Source: Planctomicrobium sp051465645 (GTDB taxonomy: Bacteria; Planctomycetota; Planctomycetia; Planctomycetales; Planctomycetaceae). Taken from it: DNA of 64,000 nucleotides. The DNA lies in contig NZ_CP195790.1 of the NCBI RefSeq assembly GCF_051465645.1, positions 806,001 through 870,000 of the forward strand, written 5' to 3'. Numbering within the stretch: the first letter of the stretch is position 1; every line of letters starts with the position of its first letter. The notes beneath the pieces are model-generated. The model had not been told where the DNA came from. It made no database searches and worked only from the letters and a program-made list of their open reading frames with translations. The position numbers were made by a program, and so were the translations under genes. This document shows, piece by piece, positions 44,777-54,711 of this stretch.

Positions 44777-45646
44777 CTAAGCGTTGCCGTCGAACCGGAC
44801 TGGTTGATTGAAGTCGTGCGTTCGAACAAGCAGCAGAGAGCTTTGTTGTTCCGACAGCGTTTCAGCAAACTGAGGGATTGAGTCCTGCATCACGGGGCCG
44901 TTGGGCCAACTCGTCACCACCAACGATGCTGCATGTTCCTGGACCGCTTTAAGAATTGCATCCTCGGGCGTTCCTTCCGTGACGTAGAGTCGGGTGCCCT
45001 TGTCGATTGTGCGGAAGTCCGTTCCAAACAGCCGATCCATCAGAGTCGCTTCTGCAAGCTGAACACTCTGCGCGTCGGGCTGCTCTGGTAACGCATGGAC
45101 TACGAGCAATCTCGATTGAAACTGCTGGGCGAGGTTCACCGCTGTGCGTAGTGCTTGCTCGCCGACTGGCTCCAGATCGTCATAGACGACGAAGCAAGGA
45201 ATCTCTTTGTTGAATGCGTCTGGCGTGGCGAGCCAAAGGTCATTTCGTGATGTTTCGAACAGGTCTGCAACCTGATCTTCTTTTTGCACTCTCAACAGGT
45301 CAGGGATGCCGAGTACCACGACTTCAATCGGAGCGGGTTGGCCGGGCGGAACCATCACTGCCGGGTTTGATTCATGAATCACGGCGGCGGACAGTTTGAC
45401 ACCAAGGTCTGCAAGTTCAGACTCGATTGCGGAATGCAGATCCTGAACCGGAGAGTATTCACTTGGAATCTCTTCGACATCTTCCGGGAGTGGAGCAAAG
45501 TCTGAGTTCAGCATCGTGACGAGGTACACAGATGACAGAGAATGAGACGCCAGCAATCCTCCTTGTTCGATTGCAGCTCTTGTTCCCTCAGTCCAGCCTG
45601 ACCCGTTCATGGCACTTTGAATGAGAATCGTTTTCTTTTTAGCCAT
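44777..45646 (-). CDS. Universal stress protein (UspA family), tandem-domain type
   Basis: A 289-residue protein in the size of two fused Usp domains. The first (about 1-140) starts MAKKKTILIQSAMNGSGWTEG; the second (about 150-285) starts CFVVYDDLEPVGEQALRTAVNLAQQ with LLVVHALPEQPDA. The nucleotide-binding pattern G-2x-G-9x-G(S/T) is not intact in either domain, so ATP binding is doubtful. Usp proteins help cells survive starvation and stress. The start is taken at the ATG at 45646, where the beta-alpha fold begins; the longer frame to 45754 is not supported. Confidence 0.82.
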   Translation of the reverse strand: MAKKKTILIQSAMNGSGWTEGTRAAIEQGGLLASHSLSSVYLVTMLNSDFAPLPEDVEEIPSEYSPVQDLHSAIESELADLGVKLSAAVIHESNPAVMVPPGQPAPIEVVVLGIPDLLRVQKEDQVADLFETSRNDLWLATPDAFNKEIPCFVVYDDLEPVGEQALRTAVNLAQQFQSRLLVVHALPEQPDAQSVQLAEATLMDRLFGTDFRTIDKGTRLYVTEGTPEDAILKAVQEHAASLVVTSWPNGPVMQDSIPQFAETLSEQQSSLLLVRTHDFNQPVRFDGNA

Positions 45647-46020
45647 GACCTGCAGTACCTTCATCCTGATCCAGGTGTGAACACGAGTTGTTTGAGCAGG
45701 ACAATTCTTAATTGTTGACGCGGAGGACATCGGTGGTTCGTCCCCAGTCAACACTTCTCAAAACTCCGTTCAAATCATCTTATTGAAGCGTATCGCCAAT
45801 GCAAGATCTTGAGCCAGGTGATCGACAACTGTTCTGATGAACCCTTTTCATGCGATCGTTTGAGTTTGTTTGCGATTGTGGGATTGTTTTGGCTGCAGTA
45901 TTCGTTCAGAAGTGGAATTCATGACTCGATCTGGTTGCTGACACGCGTGACTTCCGACTCAAACCGCATTTCAATATGGGTTTGAGCAATCATTGGTTCT
46001 GTTGGAAAAACGGAGAGAAA

Positions 46021-46839
46021 ATGCGGCAAGCTTTTTACATGATGGTTGTCTGTCTTGCTGTCTCCGTTGTGAACGCCGCTGAGCCACAACCCGGCGTTCC
46101 TGAAGATGTCGCGTTTCAGGCTAAAGTAGACGGTACTGAGCAACGCTATGTGTTGATTCGCCCTGAAACTACTGAGGAAGGCCCCAGAGATGTGCTCATC
46201 GCTCTTCATGGACATGGAAGTGATCGGTGGCAGTTCATTCAGGGTGATCGAGGGGAGGTTCAAGGAGCAAAAGAGTTCGCCAGACGTCATCAGTTGATTT
46301 ATGTCTCACCTGATTACCGCGCCAAAACGTCATGGATGGGGCCGAAGGCAGAAGCGGACCTTGTTCAGATCATTGGTGAACTCAAGGCGAGGTTTCCGGT
46401 CCGTCGAGTCTTTCTCTGCGGTGGCTCAATGGGTGGAACCTCCGCTTTAACGTTCGCGGCTTTACATCCCAACCTGATCGCTGGTGTCGTCTCACTGAAC
46501 GGGACGGCCAATCATCTGGAATACGACAACTTTCAGGAGGCGATCTCTGAATCGTTTGGCGGGACGAAGATTCAGATTCCTGCCGAGTATAAGAAGCGAA
46601 GTGCGGAGTACTGGCCAGAGAACTTCACCATGCCAGTCAGCGTGACAACGGGCGGCAAGGATACGATCGTTCCACCCGAGAGCGTTTTGCGACTGGCTGG
46701 CGTTCTGAAACAACTGGGGCGGCCGGTCTTACTCATCCACCGGAAAGATGGAGGACATTCCACTAACTTCGAGGATACGCTTGCCGCTCTGGAATTCGTC
46801 TATCAGAACGCGAATATGGCTGGGGGCAACGGACGTTAG
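46021..46839 (+). CDS. Exported alpha/beta hydrolase (esterase/depolymerase-like)
   Basis: A 272-residue serine hydrolase. A signal peptide (FYMMVVCLAVSVVNAAE) leads to the fold: oxyanion segment ALHGHGSDRW near 57, nucleophile motif CGGSMGGTSAL near 134, acidic residue in TTGGKDTIVPPES near 215, histidine in KDGGHSTNFEDT near 245. It resembles feruloyl/acetyl esterases of the LpqC type. The ATG at 46021 has GGAGAG immediately upstream and is preferred over the ATG at 45976. No neighbour explains its substrate. Confidence 0.85.
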   Translation: MRQAFYMMVVCLAVSVVNAAEPQPGVPEDVAFQAKVDGTEQRYVLIRPETTEEGPRDVLIALHGHGSDRWQFIQGDRGEVQGAKEFARRHQLIYVSPDYRAKTSWMGPKAEADLVQIIGELKARFPVRRVFLCGGSMGGTSALTFAALHPNLIAGVVSLNGTANHLEYDNFQEAISESFGGTKIQIPAEYKKRSAEYWPENFTMPVSVTTGGKDTIVPPESVLRLAGVLKQLGRPVLLIHRKDGGHSTNFEDTLAALEFVYQNANMAGGNGR

Positions 46840-46905
46840 TTTCATCGCTCCAAATCGGCTCTGTTACCGACCCTGATCGGGTTGGGAGATCGACAAAGAT
46901 GGGTT

Positions 46906-49900
46906 TTAGTGCCCAGGTCGTGGAAGATTTGCGTACTCAGGTGGCGGGCCATCATGTGCGAATTCCCCGGGGGCCGACCATTTGATCAACTTGAAATCTT
47001 CAACAAACAAGACGTAGAAGACCGGGACAACGACTTTGGTGACTAATGTGGCGACGAGCAGTCCGATGATCTGTACATAGCAAAGAGGTTCCCATAACGG
47101 TCCCCCCTTCACTGCAAGCGGAATGAGACCGCCAACGGTTGCCAGCACTGTGACCAGTACTGGGCGCAGGCGCACTAACGCCGCATCAATGACCGCTCGA
47201 CGCAGTGGTTCGCCACGTTCATGGGCTTCTTCGATATACTCGAACAGCACGATCACGTGACTGATAATGACTCCGATCAGGGAGGACACACCGAGTAGCG
47301 CGAAGAAGCCAAGCGGGACACCAAAGATAATCAATCCCATCAACCCGCCAATCATCCCGAATGGCACGGCTGCAAAGACCACAAGCGGCTTTGTCAGACT
47401 GTTGAACTGCAGAATCAAGGCGAGGTAGATCGCGAAGACCGAGACAATCATCGAAATATAAAGCGAGCCGAAGCCTTTGAGTTGTTCTTCCTTCTCGCCA
47501 CCAACCTGGAAGCGGTATCCCGGCGGCCAATCTTTTGTGGCGGTTGCCAGTTTCTGCTCTACGAATGTATAGACATCACTGGAAAGGAGTCCGGTTGCGA
47601 CATCGCATTTGATTGTCATGCAGCGTTCGTTGTCGCGACGTGAAATCTTTGGGGAAATCAGTTCCGGTTCAAATGAGCTGATCTGCATCAGTGGCACTCG
47701 CGCCCCGGACTGACTGCCGATTACACTCATGCCTTGCAGCGTTTCGATGTCTGTTCGTTCTTCCGGGCGAAGGCGGAAGGAGATCGGGATCAGGTGGTCT
47801 CCTTCACGAATCGATGTTGCTGTGTATCCAGACAATGATGCATTCATCAGTCTGGCAACATCTTCATGAGAGACTCCGCTGACATTGGCGCGATCGGGAT
47901 CGACCTTCAGGCGAATTCGCAGGTATTCAGGGTCCCAGTCATCATGAATATTCTCTGTGCCGGGCATCTCACGCATGAAGCCTTTGATCTGCTCACCCAG
48001 TCGTCGCATTGTGGCGATATCGGTTCCAAGAAGGCGGAACTGAACGGGGACACCGATCGGAGGACCGGATTCCAATGGCTGTACGTGAACACGTGCAACA
48101 CCCATCTGAGGCGGCAGACCGACCTTCAGCTTTTCTGCAACCTCATATGTGTGTCGCTTGTTCAGCGTGTGGACCATGATCTGCGCATAGCTCGTGGCTG
48201 GTTGCTCAGGGACAATTGAGAGCCAGAAACGTGGCCCACCGGCGCCGATGAATGTGGTGTAAGAATCGATTTCCTTCCCTGCGATCTGGTCGATCTTCTC
48301 GATCGTGCTCAACGCTTCCTGCTGAGTTGCGTGAATTGACGTTCCTTCCGGAAGGTAAAGATTCACTGTGAAGGCAGAGTGTAAATCTTTCGGAAAGAGA
48401 TTCGTTCCGATTAACGGCAACAAGCTGGCCCCAGCGATCAACGTCAGAAAGCAGACGGTCAGCGAAGCCCATTTATGATTCATACATGCTTCAGAAAATC
48501 CATTATAAAATCTGGCGAAACGTGACCCCTTTCCATCTGCAGAGAGTCCGGCCTCCATTCCGTGCTGCCCTTTGAGCAGGTAATACCCAAGGAAGGGAAT
48601 GAACGTCATCGAGACAATTCGGCTTGCGATCAGAGACGCAGCAACAACAACTGGCAGGGACCAGATGAATTCCCCGACTCCACCGGAGACGACAAGCAAT
48701 GGCATAAATGCAGCACAGTTTGTGACCGTGGCATACATGATTGCACGGGAGAGTTTTTGAGGGCCCAACCAGGAGGCAACGTCTCGTGGAACGCCATGTG
48801 CCATTTCCCGGTTGATCGCGTCACCTGCGACAACGGGATCGTCAACAAGCAGCCCCAGAGCAATAATCAAGGCGGCAATCGAAATCTGCTGAAGGTCGAC
48901 GCCCAGCATGACGCACATCATGAATGTCATGGCGAGTGTAATCGGAATCGACAGGGCAATGATTAACGCACTTCGCCACTCCATAAACAACAGCGAGACG
49001 AACACGACGATGATGACCGCTTCGATCAAACATTCGATGAACTCGTGAATCTTGAAGCCGACTCGTTCCGGTTCATCACTGGTTCGTTCAATCCATAGGT
49101 CGTCAGGGATCACGCCAGAGAGTGATGCAAGAGCCTTGTTGATCTCCTGGCTGAAGTCCTCAATCTGCGTTCCTTTTCTCTGTCGCACTGCGAGAGTGAT
49201 CGCTCTTTGCGTCCAGAGTTGACTTGCATCGTTGTCTGAGACAGGCGTTCTTTCTTTGTGTGGGTCGGTTTGAACCGGAAGAGTAAATGCGAGCGATGTC
49301 GGACGATTTTCTTCAGTGAACTTGTGAGTGCGGAAGTTCAGAGTTCGTGGTGAATCTTCGTACCCACGAGCGATATCGACGAGGTCACTCATGTAGAGCG
49401 GAGTGCCGTTGCGGACTTCCACGACGACGTTGCCAATCTCTCGCTCGCTGAGAAACTTGCCGCTGGGTTTGATTGCAAGATTCTGATCAGGTAACTCAAT
49501 CGCCCCGCCCGGCAATGTGCTGTTACGCTCCTGTAGGCGTTGCGCTAGCTTTGTCAGGTCGATTCCATAAGGGGTGAGACGATGATTGCTGAAGTAGACG
49601 TCGATGCGCTCACCAACGACTCCAAGCTGCTCGATCTTCCCGATCTTCGTTGACTGTCTCAGGCGATCCTGAATCGTGTCGGCAAAGCGGCGCATCTCCT
49701 CGTGACTGTACCGTGCGATGCCACCGGGAGAGGCCTGGCATTGAGTCTTCAATTGGGATTCGATTTGACTCGGATCCTGTACGAGAATTCCAGGCCAGAC
49801 ATCAGGGTGACGCAGCGCCATTCGGGCGTCCTGCCACGGGAGCAGAAGGCTCTTGATTGCGTCAAAGTCCGCGTTCTCAGCCACCTGAAAGTCAATCGCC

Positions 49901-50577
49901 ATCGCCCCGGGTAAGACAATGGAGATCCCGTCCTGAATGAGCCCCTTCTCTTCGAGCGTGAGGAGACATTTCTTCCCAAGGCGTTCGACGAGAATGGAAT
50001 CGATTGTTGTCGGGTAAACAACAATTGAGCTATACCGGTTTGACTGAAAGCTGCTCGGGCGGCTTGCTCGCTGCTGCTCGATATGGTGAGTCAGCTCGTT
50101 TCCCCGTTGTTTCACTTCGATATCAGTGACCGGAGGGCTGGTAAGAGTCAACATGACCGCGACGGTATCGCCGAAGTCCTTATCGAGAATCGGCTTGACC
50201 ATGACTCCGCCGATCGTGGGCAGGTCAGTCATCGATGCGAGTTTGTTGTCCAAATCCTGCCAGATGGCTTCTGCATTCTTCGTGGTGTCGTAGAGATCGA
50301 CGAAGACTGCGGAAAGACCTTCCCGATTCGTTGACCGGACATGCTCAACCGCGGGATTTTCCGAAAGCTTTTTCTCGATGCGACGACTGACTTCCTGTTC
50401 GACTTCAATGGGGTCCGCACCGGGATAACTGGTCATGACCAGACCGCTGCGAATTTGAATGACAGGGTCCTGACGTTGCGGCATGGCCAGGTAAGAGGCA
50501 TACCCTGCAGCGAGTGTGAACACCAGCAGAATGAGAGCGATCGGACGTTTATAAACGAAGTACTGAGAAATAGTCAT
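46906..50577 (-). CDS. RND efflux permease (AcrB/MexB superfamily)
   Basis: A 1223-residue inner-membrane proton-driven exporter. Twelve helices are expected; the first is at 10-30 and the proton-relay aspartates are in LLVDDPVVAGDAI in helix 4. Two repeated porter halves follow the usual order (ILDKDFGDTVAVMLTL, then VQPLESGPPIGVPVQFRLLG). It is about 180 residues longer than AcrB, mostly from an insertion at about 170-290 within the first porter region. It is the last gene of the tetR-adaptor-permease unit; no outer-membrane channel gene is present, so a channel encoded elsewhere must be used. Substrate is unknown. Confidence 0.93.
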   Translation of the reverse strand: MTISQYFVYKRPIALILLVFTLAAGYASYLAMPQRQDPVIQIRSGLVMTSYPGADPIEVEQEVSRRIEKKLSENPAVEHVRSTNREGLSAVFVDLYDTTKNAEAIWQDLDNKLASMTDLPTIGGVMVKPILDKDFGDTVAVMLTLTSPPVTDIEVKQRGNELTHHIEQQRASRPSSFQSNRYSSIVVYPTTIDSILVERLGKKCLLTLEEKGLIQDGISIVLPGAMAIDFQVAENADFDAIKSLLLPWQDARMALRHPDVWPGILVQDPSQIESQLKTQCQASPGGIARYSHEEMRRFADTIQDRLRQSTKIGKIEQLGVVGERIDVYFSNHRLTPYGIDLTKLAQRLQERNSTLPGGAIELPDQNLAIKPSGKFLSEREIGNVVVEVRNGTPLYMSDLVDIARGYEDSPRTLNFRTHKFTEENRPTSLAFTLPVQTDPHKERTPVSDNDASQLWTQRAITLAVRQRKGTQIEDFSQEINKALASLSGVIPDDLWIERTSDEPERVGFKIHEFIECLIEAVIIVVFVSLLFMEWRSALIIALSIPITLAMTFMMCVMLGVDLQQISIAALIIALGLLVDDPVVAGDAINREMAHGVPRDVASWLGPQKLSRAIMYATVTNCAAFMPLLVVSGGVGEFIWSLPVVVAASLIASRIVSMTFIPFLGYYLLKGQHGMEAGLSADGKGSRFARFYNGFSEACMNHKWASLTVCFLTLIAGASLLPLIGTNLFPKDLHSAFTVNLYLPEGTSIHATQQEALSTIEKIDQIAGKEIDSYTTFIGAGGPRFWLSIVPEQPATSYAQIMVHTLNKRHTYEVAEKLKVGLPPQMGVARVHVQPLESGPPIGVPVQFRLLGTDIATMRRLGEQIKGFMREMPGTENIHDDWDPEYLRIRLKVDPDRANVSGVSHEDVARLMNASLSGYTATSIREGDHLIPISFRLRPEERTDIETLQGMSVIGSQSGARVPLMQISSFEPELISPKISRRDNERCMTIKCDVATGLLSSDVYTFVEQKLATATKDWPPGYRFQVGGEKEEQLKGFGSLYISMIVSVFAIYLALILQFNSLTKPLVVFAAVPFGMIGGLMGLIIFGVPLGFFALLGVSSLIGVIISHVIVLFEYIEEAHERGEPLRRAVIDAALVRLRPVLVTVLATVGGLIPLAVKGGPLWEPLCYVQIIGLLVATLVTKVVVPVFYVLFVEDFKLIKWSAPGEFAHDGPPPEYANLPRPGH

Positions 50578-50798
50578 AGGGGCTCAGACTGAGACCAGAC
50601 AGGTCTGTCACGCGGCGGGGCTTCAATCTTTTGCGTAGTCTGTTGTTCTGTGAACAGCAGGCCGCGTTGAAGAGAAAATCGATGTCACGCGTGTCAGTGA
50701 TTGTCAGTTTGACCTTGAAGCGTATTGAAGTTGAAGAAGTGTTCGAGCGGCTTACTCTGGTTGTCGCGATCGCGGATCTCAACTCATGAATTCATCTG

Positions 50799-52064
50799 CT
50801 ATTGAATCACATGAACGACTTCCCCGTCCCTTAAACGATGGACACCAGTGAAGACGATTTCATCCCCGAGTCGGAGTGCAGGATTTTCTCCTTCAGGCAA
50901 CTGAATTGCTGCTCGATTGTCAAAGACCCCACGGATCTCGACTGGGATTCGATGAATCACGGTCTGGCCTGCATCGCGAGTGATCTTAAAGACACCGGGG
51001 CGTTCGGATTCAATCGGAGTGATTGCTGTTAATGGAACCAGAATCGCCGATTGGTTCTTGCGGAAATTGACTGTGGCAACCATTCCCGGCCGCAAATCGC
51101 CGGGGGCATCAATACGCACTTCGATTGGATAGGAGCGAGTCTGCTCGTTCGCGGTCGTGCCAATCTTGTGGATGACTCCTTCAAATCGTTCGCCGGACAA
51201 CCCACTGGCTGTGACTTCAATGACATCGCCAAATCGAATCTGCGATAGCATGGAGTCCTGCACTGCGAAGTTCACGACGACGCTAGAAATGTCGTGTACT
51301 GTGAATACCACCTGCCCTGCGGGAACACGTTGGTGTGTATCGACTGATCGCGTCGCGATTGTCGTTTCTGGAAACGGCGCAGTCAGTGTGCAGTAAGAGA
51401 GATTCTCTTCGGCCTGTTTCAGTTGAATTCGAGATGCGGAAATTTCACGTTCCGCGACATCAATCGCTGCGAGCGTTGAGATCTGGCGTGCTTTTGCTGC
51501 TTCGAGCGATGCTTGGGAGACGGCCTGATCTGCTTTGAGCTTTAACGCCCGATTATATGCGGACTGAGCTTCCTCTGAATCAGCATGGGCCTGTTTCAAA
51601 CGTGCCATGGAAACACTCAGACGCTCTGCAGCAACGTCTCGTTCCCGTTGATAATCTGCGGTATCGAGTTGGGCGATGACTTCTCCACTCGCGAACTGAT
51701 CCCCTTCATGGGCATCGCGAAGTTGGCCTGCTGCCCCGTAGACCTGATGCAGACTCTGCACCGTTCCGCCGACTCGGAATGAGAGTTCCGCTTTACGCAG
51801 TGCTGCGACGACACCACTGAATTGAATCCCGGAGGTGACTTCGGTTTCCACCAGTTTCATCGATTTGACAGAAAGCGGTGTTCGCTCTGGAATCTCAACT
51901 GCATGAGATTCTGCGAGCCGCGCCATGCCTGTTCTCGCGATGAGAATGACAGGAATTGACAATCCAACGACCATGATCCCGATCGCTGACTTTCGACTCT
52001 TCGACCATAATCGGCCGAAAAACGTGTCGCTTGATTCAGTTTGAGTTGCCGACGTTGTCGTCAT
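50799..52064 (-). CDS. RND efflux periplasmic adaptor subunit (membrane fusion protein)
   Basis: A 421-residue adaptor that links the permease to an outer-membrane channel. A single membrane helix near 30-48 anchors the N-terminus. Then come a biotinyl-lipoyl-like part (SFRVGGTVQSLHQVYG), an alpha-hairpin of about 160-225 (charged, coiled-coil-like), and a beta-barrel with GDVIEVTASGLSGERFEGVIHKIG and LRPGMVATVNF. Its start overlaps the tetR stop by 29 bases, so the two are translationally linked. A 221-base gap separates it from the permease without a clear terminator, so all three are probably one operon. Confidence 0.92.
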   Translation of the reverse strand: MTTTSATQTESSDTFFGRLWSKSRKSAIGIMVVGLSIPVILIARTGMARLAESHAVEIPERTPLSVKSMKLVETEVTSGIQFSGVVAALRKAELSFRVGGTVQSLHQVYGAAGQLRDAHEGDQFASGEVIAQLDTADYQRERDVAAERLSVSMARLKQAHADSEEAQSAYNRALKLKADQAVSQASLEAAKARQISTLAAIDVAEREISASRIQLKQAEENLSYCTLTAPFPETTIATRSVDTHQRVPAGQVVFTVHDISSVVVNFAVQDSMLSQIRFGDVIEVTASGLSGERFEGVIHKIGTTANEQTRSYPIEVRIDAPGDLRPGMVATVNFRKNQSAILVPLTAITPIESERPGVFKITRDAGQTVIHRIPVEIRGVFDNRAAIQLPEGENPALRLGDEIVFTGVHRLRDGEVVHVIQ

Positions 52065-52770
52065 CAGCCAGAACCTCTTGCATCACAACTTTGGTTGTCT
52101 TTGAATAATCAAAATCTGAGGAGAGCTGCTTCCAGTTCAGGCCATCGAGAAAAATATTCACATTGTCAAAAAGGTGGGGAGCACGGGATGTCACTCCAAT
52201 TTGTTTCAGAATGCTGGAATAGTTCTGAAGCCCGAAGTGCCCGCCCATGGCGATGCAAAACAGGCCAAAGACGACCTTCTCAGGGGTCCAGTTTCCGGAG
52301 AGCACCAGTTCTTTTGTCTTCACCGCTTCCGTAATCGGCTTCAGGACGATGCGCAGAATTTCCTGTTCAAGTTCCTGCAGTCGTTCTCTGCGTTCCGGGG
52401 AGGCCTTCTCGTCGAGATTGGCCATTCGGATGATCAGCTCGCAGCGGAAAAAGTGCGAGTGTCGCTCGGCAAAAAGTTCATCTGCCGTAACGAGAGCGAA
52501 GGCTCGCTCACGCGTTGATCCAGAGTACTCTGCGGCTCTGGAAAAGAGTTCGACACGTTTTTCACAGCTTTGAATTGCCAGGGCGGCGACCAGATCTTCT
52601 TTCGAAGAGAAATGCTGGTAGATCGTCCCCTTTGAATACTCGGTGGCGTCTGCAAGGCGATCAAGGCTGAGATGCGAAAATCCCTGCTCTACCAGCATTG
52701 ACCGAGCAATCCCGAGAAGCATTTGCCCTCGGTTTTGAATCTCGCGTTGTTTTCTGGTGACAGTGCTCAT
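52036..52770 (-). CDS. TetR family repressor of the RND efflux operon
   Basis: A 244-residue TetR-type repressor. The N-terminal helix-turn-helix has ARSMLVEQGFSHLSLDRLA and TEYSKGTIYQHFSSKEDL, and the C-terminal helical ligand-binding domain follows. It is the first gene of the efflux operon and overlaps the adaptor gene. By family knowledge it represses the operon until a substrate of the pump binds; the double palindrome just upstream of its start is a good operator candidate. Confidence 0.92.
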   Translation of the reverse strand: MSTVTRKQREIQNRGQMLLGIARSMLVEQGFSHLSLDRLADATEYSKGTIYQHFSSKEDLVAALAIQSCEKRVELFSRAAEYSGSTRERAFALVTADELFAERHSHFFRCELIIRMANLDEKASPERRERLQELEQEILRIVLKPITEAVKTKELVLSGNWTPEKVVFGLFCIAMGGHFGLQNYSSILKQIGVTSRAPHLFDNVNIFLDGLNWKQLSSDFDYSKTTKVVMQEVLADDDNVGNSN

Positions 52771-52778
52771 TTCACCAT

Positions 52779-52815
52779 AATTGACGGATCGTCAAAAAAT
52801 GTCAATCCGTCAATT
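52779..52815. promoter_or_regulatory. TetR operator candidate, two palindromic copies
   Basis: The palindrome TTGACGgatCGTCAA (52781-52795) is followed by a second, inverted, slightly degenerate copy (52801-52814). The whole element is also an 11-bp perfect inverted repeat, AATTGACGGAT at 52779-52789 and ATCCGTCAATT at 52805-52815. It begins nine bases before the tetR start codon. Confidence 0.7.
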
Positions 52816-53141
52816 TACCTCTCGGAGACACTTCATGAAAGATTCTGTTGGAATGTCGATTGCATTGAACGTTGTTTGAGAATGGAAGAGTTTTGATGGC
52901 AGAATTTCTTCGTGATTCTCTTGGTTAGAAAGACAATTTGAGCCGACAAGCAGAAACAGGAAGAGCCTCAGGGTAAAAGTATTTTAAGATGTTGATGTGT
53001 TTTGCTATCTTGTTGTAACGGTGTTTAAGGAAGCATTGCTGGCAGACATTTGGCGATGATGAGTCACTCACTTGATGGCAACGTTCCGGCGCCCTCAGTG
53101 AGCGGATGTGAATTCAGTACTACTGTAGAAAGTCCAACTTC
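52816..53141. other. Intergenic region, tetR to Gfo/Idh gene
   Basis: Apart from the operator just to its left, I see no gene or repeat here. Promoters for the divergent flanking genes must lie in it. Confidence 0.4.
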
Positions 53142-54512
53142 ATGAATAGCCGTCATTTGACATCGCGACGACAGTTCCTGCAAAGTGTTGCTGCTTTGGG
53201 GACTGCAAGTATTCTGTTGCCATCGTCCGGCAGAGCCTTCGGCTATCAGTCACCCAACGATCGTCCCGTTTTTGCGACGATCGGGATGCGAAATCAAGGG
53301 TGGGCAATTACCAGTAAGTCCTTCCAGTTCGCTGACTTCGCGGCCATTGGAGATATCGATGCCAATATCCTCGGCACCTATGTCGAGAAGGTCGAAAAGT
53401 CACAGGGAAAGAAGCCGGACGGATACGCGGATTACCGCAAGATTCTCGATCGAAAAGATATCGATGCGGTCATGATCGCGACTCCGGATCACTGGCATAC
53501 CAAGATCGCTGTCGAAGCGATGTATGCCGGGAAAGATGTCTACTGTGAGAAGCCTTTGACTTTGACAATCGATGAAGGAAAGCTCATCGAGAAAGTGGTC
53601 AAGGAAACCGGAAAGGTGTTTCAGGTCGGGACCATGCAGCGGACCGAATCTGATCAACGATTCCTGCTGGCAATTGCAATGATTCGACATGGGCGAATCG
53701 GCAAAGTGACCAAGGTCACTTGTGGAATCAACGGGATGGAACCGTCTCCTGTGATTCCGGAAGCCCCTGTCCCAGAAGGACTCGACTGGGATGTGTGGCT
53801 GGGACCGGCTCCGAAGGTGCCATATCGTGCGCTCCCGGAACTGCGTCACGGATACGGCGGCGGCGTTCCGTTGTACAGCAACTGCCATTATTCATTCCGA
53901 CACTGGCATGAGTACTCCGGAGGAAAGTTGACTGACTGGGGGGCTCATCATGTCGACATTGCCTGTTGGGCGCTCGGGGCGACGGACACTGGACCAAGCA
54001 AGATCTCACCGGTCGAGTACAAGTTGCCAGTTGCATACAAAGATGGCAACCCACTTGTTCATGATCAGTACAACGCTGCGACCGAGTTCCGGATTCGGGT
54101 GGACATGCCGAATGACGTGGAAATGATCATTACCAGTGGTGGCGACAACGGGCTTCTTTTTGAGGGAACCGAAGGACGCTTCTTTGTGAATCGTGGCAAG
54201 ATCGCAGGCAAGCCGTTTGAAGATCTGAAAGAAAAGCCATTGCCAGATGGTGCGATCGAAGAGATCTATGGTGGCAAGGTAAGTAAGAATCACACTGCCA
54301 ACTTCATTGAATCGATGCAGTCTCGCAAGCAGCCGATTTCCGACGTCTGGTCGCACAACCGGATGCTGGAGATCTGCCATCTTTCCAATATTGCGATGCG
54401 TCTTGGTCGTGACTTGAACTGGGATCCAGTGAAACGCGAAATCGTCGGAGACCAGCAGGCGAACTCGTTCCTGGGCCGCGAAAGCCGCAAGGGATACGAG
54501 ATCAATATGTAA
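53142..54512 (+). CDS. Tat-exported Gfo/Idh/MocA family oxidoreductase
   Basis: A 456-residue NAD(P)-dependent oxidoreductase with a Tat signal (TSRRQFLQSVAALGTASILL). The N-terminal Rossmann part has DAVMIATPDHWHTKI near 110 and VYCEKPLTLTIDEG near 135, the family's EKP motif. The C-terminal domain includes WGAHHVDIACWALG near 268, where the catalytic histidine would be. Planctomycetes have many Tat-exported members, probably acting on sugars in the periplasm, with a tightly bound cofactor. A terminator ends the gene and a similar gene follows. Confidence 0.9.
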   Translation: MNSRHLTSRRQFLQSVAALGTASILLPSSGRAFGYQSPNDRPVFATIGMRNQGWAITSKSFQFADFAAIGDIDANILGTYVEKVEKSQGKKPDGYADYRKILDRKDIDAVMIATPDHWHTKIAVEAMYAGKDVYCEKPLTLTIDEGKLIEKVVKETGKVFQVGTMQRTESDQRFLLAIAMIRHGRIGKVTKVTCGINGMEPSPVIPEAPVPEGLDWDVWLGPAPKVPYRALPELRHGYGGGVPLYSNCHYSFRHWHEYSGGKLTDWGAHHVDIACWALGATDTGPSKISPVEYKLPVAYKDGNPLVHDQYNAATEFRIRVDMPNDVEMIITSGGDNGLLFEGTEGRFFVNRGKIAGKPFEDLKEKPLPDGAIEEIYGGKVSKNHTANFIESMQSRKQPISDVWSHNRMLEICHLSNIAMRLGRDLNWDPVKREIVGDQQANSFLGRESRKGYEINM

Positions 54513-54549
54513 ACGGTCGATGCTGAGGCATCATGAGCGTTCGTAAGTC

Positions 54550-54588
54550 GAGGCGAGATGGCAATCGACAGTCATCTCGCCTTTTTCC
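54550..54588 (+). terminator. Terminator after the first Gfo/Idh gene
   Basis: AGGCGAGATG (54551-54560) and CATCTCGCCT (54573-54582) form a perfect 10-bp stem followed by TTTTCC, about 40 bases after the stop. Confidence 0.88.
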
Positions 54589-54711
54589 TGTCGAAGTGGC
54601 GAGTTCGTGACCACTTCCACGGTCAAACCGGTCGAGTCAAAGTCATGCCTTGGGAACGCAAATCCCGGGCAGCAGTCTCCATTGCTGAATTATCACTGAG
54701 AAAGGATGAAC

